From the NCBI GenBank assembly GCA_025449475.1, contig JANWJM010000109.1, forward strand, positions 1-6,784: 6,784 bases of DNA, in the 5' to 3' direction. A program made the position numbers and the translations under genes. The notes beneath the pieces are model-generated. The model saw only the letters and a program-made list of their open reading frames with translations, was not told the DNA's origin and searched no databases. Shown one piece after another: positions 6,485 through 6,784 of the stretch (position 1 is its first letter; every line of letters starts with the position of its first letter). This DNA is from Thermoactinomycetaceae bacterium. Lineage in GTDB: Bacteria; Bacillota; Bacilli; Thermoactinomycetales; Thermoactinomycetaceae.

Positions 6485-6513
6485 ATTATCCACAGCCTGT
6501 GGATAACTTCCAA
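6485..6513 (-). promoter_or_regulatory. Candidate proximal dnaA promoter
   Basis: TTGGAA (6508-6513), a 17-bp spacer, and GATAAT (6485-6490). The -10 matches at five of six positions and the -35 at four. The -10 and spacer lie inside three DnaA boxes, so DnaA binding would block polymerase. The leader would be about 68 nt. The overlap with boxes also means the match could be chance. Confidence 0.42.
6486..6506. repeat. Palindromic DnaA box pair, dyad 1
   Basis: TTATCCACA, a 3-bp linker GCC, then TGTGGATAA. Both boxes are perfect and the arms are exact reverse complements. Confidence 0.85.
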
Positions 6514-6541
6514 CCAGCCTGTGGATATATTTTTCTAGTGT

Positions 6542-6562
6542 TTATCCACAAGCTGTGGACAA
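6542..6562. repeat. Palindromic DnaA box pair, dyad 2
   Basis: TTATCCACA, a 3-bp linker AGC, then TGTGGACAA. One position of the second box departs from the consensus, but the spacing is the same as in dyad 1. Confidence 0.75.
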
Positions 6563-6581
6563 ATGAAAAATGGGATCAAAA

Positions 6582-6590
6582 ATATCCACA
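6582..6590 (+). promoter_or_regulatory. Isolated DnaA box
   Basis: ATATCCACA differs from the consensus at one position. It stands alone in the otherwise box-free stretch between the two upstream clusters (6563-6647). Confidence 0.55.
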
Positions 6591-6604
6591 TTGAAAACAA
6601 GAAT

Positions 6605-6633
6605 AGCATACCAAAAGATCACTTTTGTTACAA
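6605..6633 (-). promoter_or_regulatory. Candidate distal dnaA promoter
   Basis: TTGTAA (6628-6633), 17 bp, then TATGCT (6605-6610), four of six matches each. An overlapping alternative is an extended -10, TGC followed by TATTCT, slightly downstream. The site lies in the box-poor gap between the two upstream clusters, a sensible place for a promoter. It would give a leader of roughly 190 nt that crosses the whole proximal box cluster. Confidence 0.4.
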
Positions 6634-6647
6634 CGGAACATAGATAC

Positions 6648-6784
6648 TTATCCACATATCCACACTTATCCACAGGCGATTTATCCACGCCCTGTGGATT
6701 TGTGGATAAGTTGTGGATAAGCTGTGGATAGAAGAGGAAGGACAAAAAAAGTTATCCACAAAATGATGATTCATCTGTGGATGG
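6648..6784. promoter_or_regulatory. Distal DnaA box cluster upstream of dnaA (ten boxes, runs to the window edge)
   Basis: Plus-oriented boxes are at 6648-6656 (perfect), 6656-6664 (one mismatch), 6666-6674 (perfect), 6681-6689 (one mismatch) and 6752-6760 (perfect). Minus-oriented boxes are at 6693-6701 (two mismatches), 6701-6709 (perfect), 6712-6720 (perfect), 6723-6731 (one mismatch) and 6776-6784 (two mismatches, at the edge). The first eight form four plus boxes facing four minus boxes. The cluster may continue beyond the window. Confidence 0.92.
6681..6701. repeat. Palindromic DnaA box pair, dyad 3 (degenerate)
   Basis: TTATCCACG, a 3-bp linker CCC, then TGTGGATTT. The arms match imperfectly, but the 3-bp spacing is kept. 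It lies at the centre of the distal cluster, where box orientation switches. Confidence 0.6.

Larger units (their letters stand above)
6433..6562. promoter_or_regulatory. Promoter-proximal DnaA box cluster upstream of dnaA (seven boxes)
   Basis: Perfect TTATCCACA on the plus strand is at 6433-6441, 6477-6485, 6486-6494 and 6542-6550. Perfect TGTGGATAA is at 6498-6506. One-mismatch minus boxes are at 6520-6528 (TGTGGATAT) and 6554-6562 (TGTGGACAA). The pair at 6477-6494 abuts without a gap. The cluster covers the presumed dnaA leader and one candidate promoter, so it can serve both origin binding and autorepression. Confidence 0.92.
4906..6784. other. oriC: oriC, bipartite chromosomal replication origin flanking dnaA
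   Basis: DnaA boxes lie on both sides of dnaA (18 upstream, 7 downstream), and the unwinding element with DnaA-trios is on the dnaN side. This is the bipartite layout known from B. subtilis, where the two box regions are thought to interact by looping out dnaA. Of the 25 boxes, 14 match the 9-mer exactly. The right boundary is not in the window. Confidence 0.9.

Noticed and set aside
6542..6745. Minus-strand ORF of 67 codons upstream of dnaA
   Set aside because: It reads through the DnaA box clusters, giving repeated VDK and LST peptides. It has no coding character or family match.

Overview
The window carries the chromosome-origin locus of a low-to-moderate G+C Firmicute of the Bacillales type. 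All genes lie on the minus strand, so in transcription order (right to left) they run dnaA, dnaN, yaaA (S4-domain protein), recF, remB (yaaB), gyrB, with the first codons of a probable gyrA at the left edge. This is the Bacillus subtilis order. Protein lengths also fit: DnaN 378 aa, GyrB 638 aa, YaaA 71 aa, DnaA about 440 aa. I cannot name the genus. A spore-former such as Thermoactinomycetaceae is a guess only.

Region by region. Positions 6411-6784 are non-coding DNA upstream of dnaA. They hold about 18 DnaA boxes (TTATCCACA and near matches), candidate dnaA promoters, and the dnaA leader. Positions 5088-6410 are dnaA. Positions 4746-5087 are the second non-coding origin segment. It has seven more DnaA boxes, four of them forming a perfect 20-bp inverted repeat, then a short GC-containing linker, a run of six DnaA-trios (5'-TAG/TAA), an AT-rich unwinding element, the dnaN promoter, and a dnaN leader with two predicted hairpins. 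Positions 28-4745 are a compact block, dnaN to gyrB, whose genes overlap or are separated by 4 to 19 bp. No internal terminator is visible.

Functionally, DnaA binds the two box clusters flanking its own gene, spreads from the paired boxes at 4955-4972 onto the trios, and melts the AT-rich element. DnaN is the sliding clamp for the replisome loaded there. RecF acts in gap repair and recombination. GyrB (with GyrA) removes the supercoils. RemB belongs to a DNA-binding regulator family for matrix genes. YaaA is a small RNA-binding-type protein.

The genes are ordinary core genes, and I see no mobile element, CRISPR array, RNA gene or new multi-gene system. What merits a second look is in the non-coding DNA: the unusually ordered geometry of the DnaA boxes, and a dnaN 5' leader in which a perfect hairpin covers the ribosome binding site. 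Several computed long ORFs begin too early. I moved the starts of dnaA, dnaN, yaaA and recF to better supported codons.
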